A stretch of DNA of 64,000 nt from Diatrype stigma (taxonomy: Eukaryota > Ascomycota > Sordariomycetes > Xylariales > Diatrypaceae), in NCBI GenBank assembly GCA_022225965.2, contig JAKJXP020000037.1, forward strand, positions 310,001 through 374,000, in the 5' to 3' direction. Each line of letters starts with the position of its first letter. The first letter of the stretch is position 1. The notes beneath the pieces are model-generated. The model saw only the letters and a program-made list of their open reading frames with translations. It did not search any database and was not told the origin of the DNA. Below, piece after piece: positions 62,862 to 64,000 of the stretch. The translations under genes were made by a program, and so were the position numbers.

Positions 62862-64000
62862 ATGGACACCCGTACGGCGACTACGCCCCGTACCTCGCAA
62901 GGCCGTCCACGAGACAGTGATGATGGCGGGATAGAAGACCTCGTTAGCCAGCAACTCCAGAGTGAGCTCGATGTAAGTGCAGGACAGCACCCTCCCATGA
63001 CTTGTACATATTCGCTCACATTGCGCTAGGCGACCAGTCATCTGGGGAACAACGATGCTACGACGGATGCGGCTGACCAGTGCGACACACGACATGAACG
63101 GAATATCTCTTGTCAATTACATCTTGTAGACTTATGTATTCAGCTCGAAGGCCGCTATTATGAATGTAGCGATATCGAAGAGTTCTTCGACTACGTGGCC
63201 AGCAAACTACCCCCTTCTCGCACCAGCCCAGGTCGCGAGCCCCTCCACGGTGCCGAGGTACAACGCTGCGTGACGGCAGTGTGCCAGGAGAGAAGGCAGG
63301 CCCTGCTTGCGAGAAAATTCCTGCCATACCGTGATGGAAACCGCGAAAGCCTCGACAGGGCGATCGACTGCTGGCTAGAGATAGAGGGGCGCCGGAGCTT
63401 GCAAGAAGCAGTCTCTGCTCTGACGTCTAGCTACCGGCTTGCTTTCGGTCCTGAGGAGTCCACGGCGGAGTTCCTCTTATCGGCAACATGCCGCAGCAGG
63501 ACCTGCAAAAACCAGGAACACATTGTCCACAAGACCAGCGAAATCGGCAAGGCCAACTCGGTTGTTAGCATGCGCCTGATACAGCGCATCGAAGCACTAG
63601 AGCCAAGACCACATGGCGGAGGACCGAGCTTTGGTCAGTTCCAAGCCAGGCATGGGCAACAAGGTCCAGAAAATAACACACAACGGATAGCCAATCCCAA
63701 TACCAAGGCCGTGGATTCTTCGGCATTTGCTCTGAAGCCGAATGCCACTCGTGATCCCGATGAACCGTCATCTCGAGTAGCCTCGCCTAATGAGCCTGGA
63801 AGTGCGTGCCCTCCCACTCCTTGCGCGGACCCCTTTGTCTCGATGCCTAATCGCGTACTAGGACAACAAGAGGTTACTACTCGAAAACAACGGGGCGAAG
63901 GTGCACCTCGGATGCTCCAAGCCCGGGGCGGGAAAGACTTCGATCGATCAACGCCTAAGAAGACTTCCACCGGAACACAAACCACGTCTGAGAAATCGAC
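62862..64000 (+). CDS. Unrecognised W/C-R/I-D-x-W module protein, partial (runs off the window)
   Basis: Exon 1 62862-62972 from a good ATG (GATTGCCATGG), intron 62973-63029 (57 bp, GTAAGT...GCTAG), exon 2 63030 to the window edge with no stop, so at least 360 residues. The exon 2 frame is open over all 971 bases. Residues about 55-160 carry the module: LHLVDLCIQLEGRYY, EEFFDYVASKL, EVQRCVTAVCQERRQALL and LDRAIDCWLEIEGRR, in the same order as in the two genes to the left. The second Trp is replaced by Phe (FF). A Ser/Thr/Pro-rich, basic, probably disordered C-terminal part follows (TRKQRGEGAPRM and onward). No named family is recognised. The gene is divergent from the gene at 60334-61644, consistent with inverted local duplication. 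Confidence 0.65.

Overview
This window looks like a nuclear chromosome segment of a filamentous ascomycete (Pezizomycotina, probably a Sordariomycete). The evidence is short GT-AG introns (about 60-140 bp) in most genes, long gene-poor intergenic stretches, and typical fungal gene families: IRE1, HEL2/ZNF598, a delta-12 desaturase, a GH10 xylanase, a secreted M43-type metalloprotease, a GT31-type glycosyltransferase and a Git3-like GPCR. I see no bacterial-type operons, rRNA, tRNA or CRISPR. Exon boundaries were worked out by hand from splice signals and reading-frame continuity.

Layout. 0-20 kb is gene-poor. It holds a conserved fungal protein of unknown function (2.0-3.3 kb), a secreted zinc metalloprotease (8.5-9.4 kb), two unrecognised ORFs at 10.1-11.6 kb, a type II membrane glycosyltransferase (14.1-15.7 kb) and a secreted GH10 xylanase (17.9-19.1 kb). 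Between them are repeat relics: a diverged dispersed repeat at 6.86 and 10.77 kb and a 16-bp tandem array at 7.3 kb. 22-41 kb carries housekeeping and signalling genes: a SWIB/DEK-C chromatin protein, the HEL2 ubiquitin ligase (ribosome quality control), a seven-helix receptor and the ER stress sensor IRE1. A small TIR element (candidate MITE) lies at 25.3-25.7 kb. 42-51 kb carries a large Net1/Dnt1-like nuclear protein and, on the minus strand, a delta-12 fatty acid desaturase. 51-55 kb is gene-poor and rich in simple repeats.

The last 9 kb (55.2-64.0 kb) is the most unusual part. Three neighbouring genes (two minus, one plus and running off the window) encode otherwise unrelated low-complexity, probably nuclear proteins. 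They appear to share a diverged module of about 100 residues built around conserved Trp, Cys-x2-Arg and Ile-Asp-x-Trp positions, and the middle gene has two copies. I do not recognise this module as a named family. It is my main candidate for something undescribed.

The genes are individually regulated eukaryotic genes and the window is not one pathway. There are loose themes: protein quality control (HEL2, IRE1), secretion and cell surface (xylanase, metalloprotease, glycosyltransferase, GPCR), and nuclear or nucleolar regulation (SWIB protein, Net1/Dnt1-like protein, the three module proteins).
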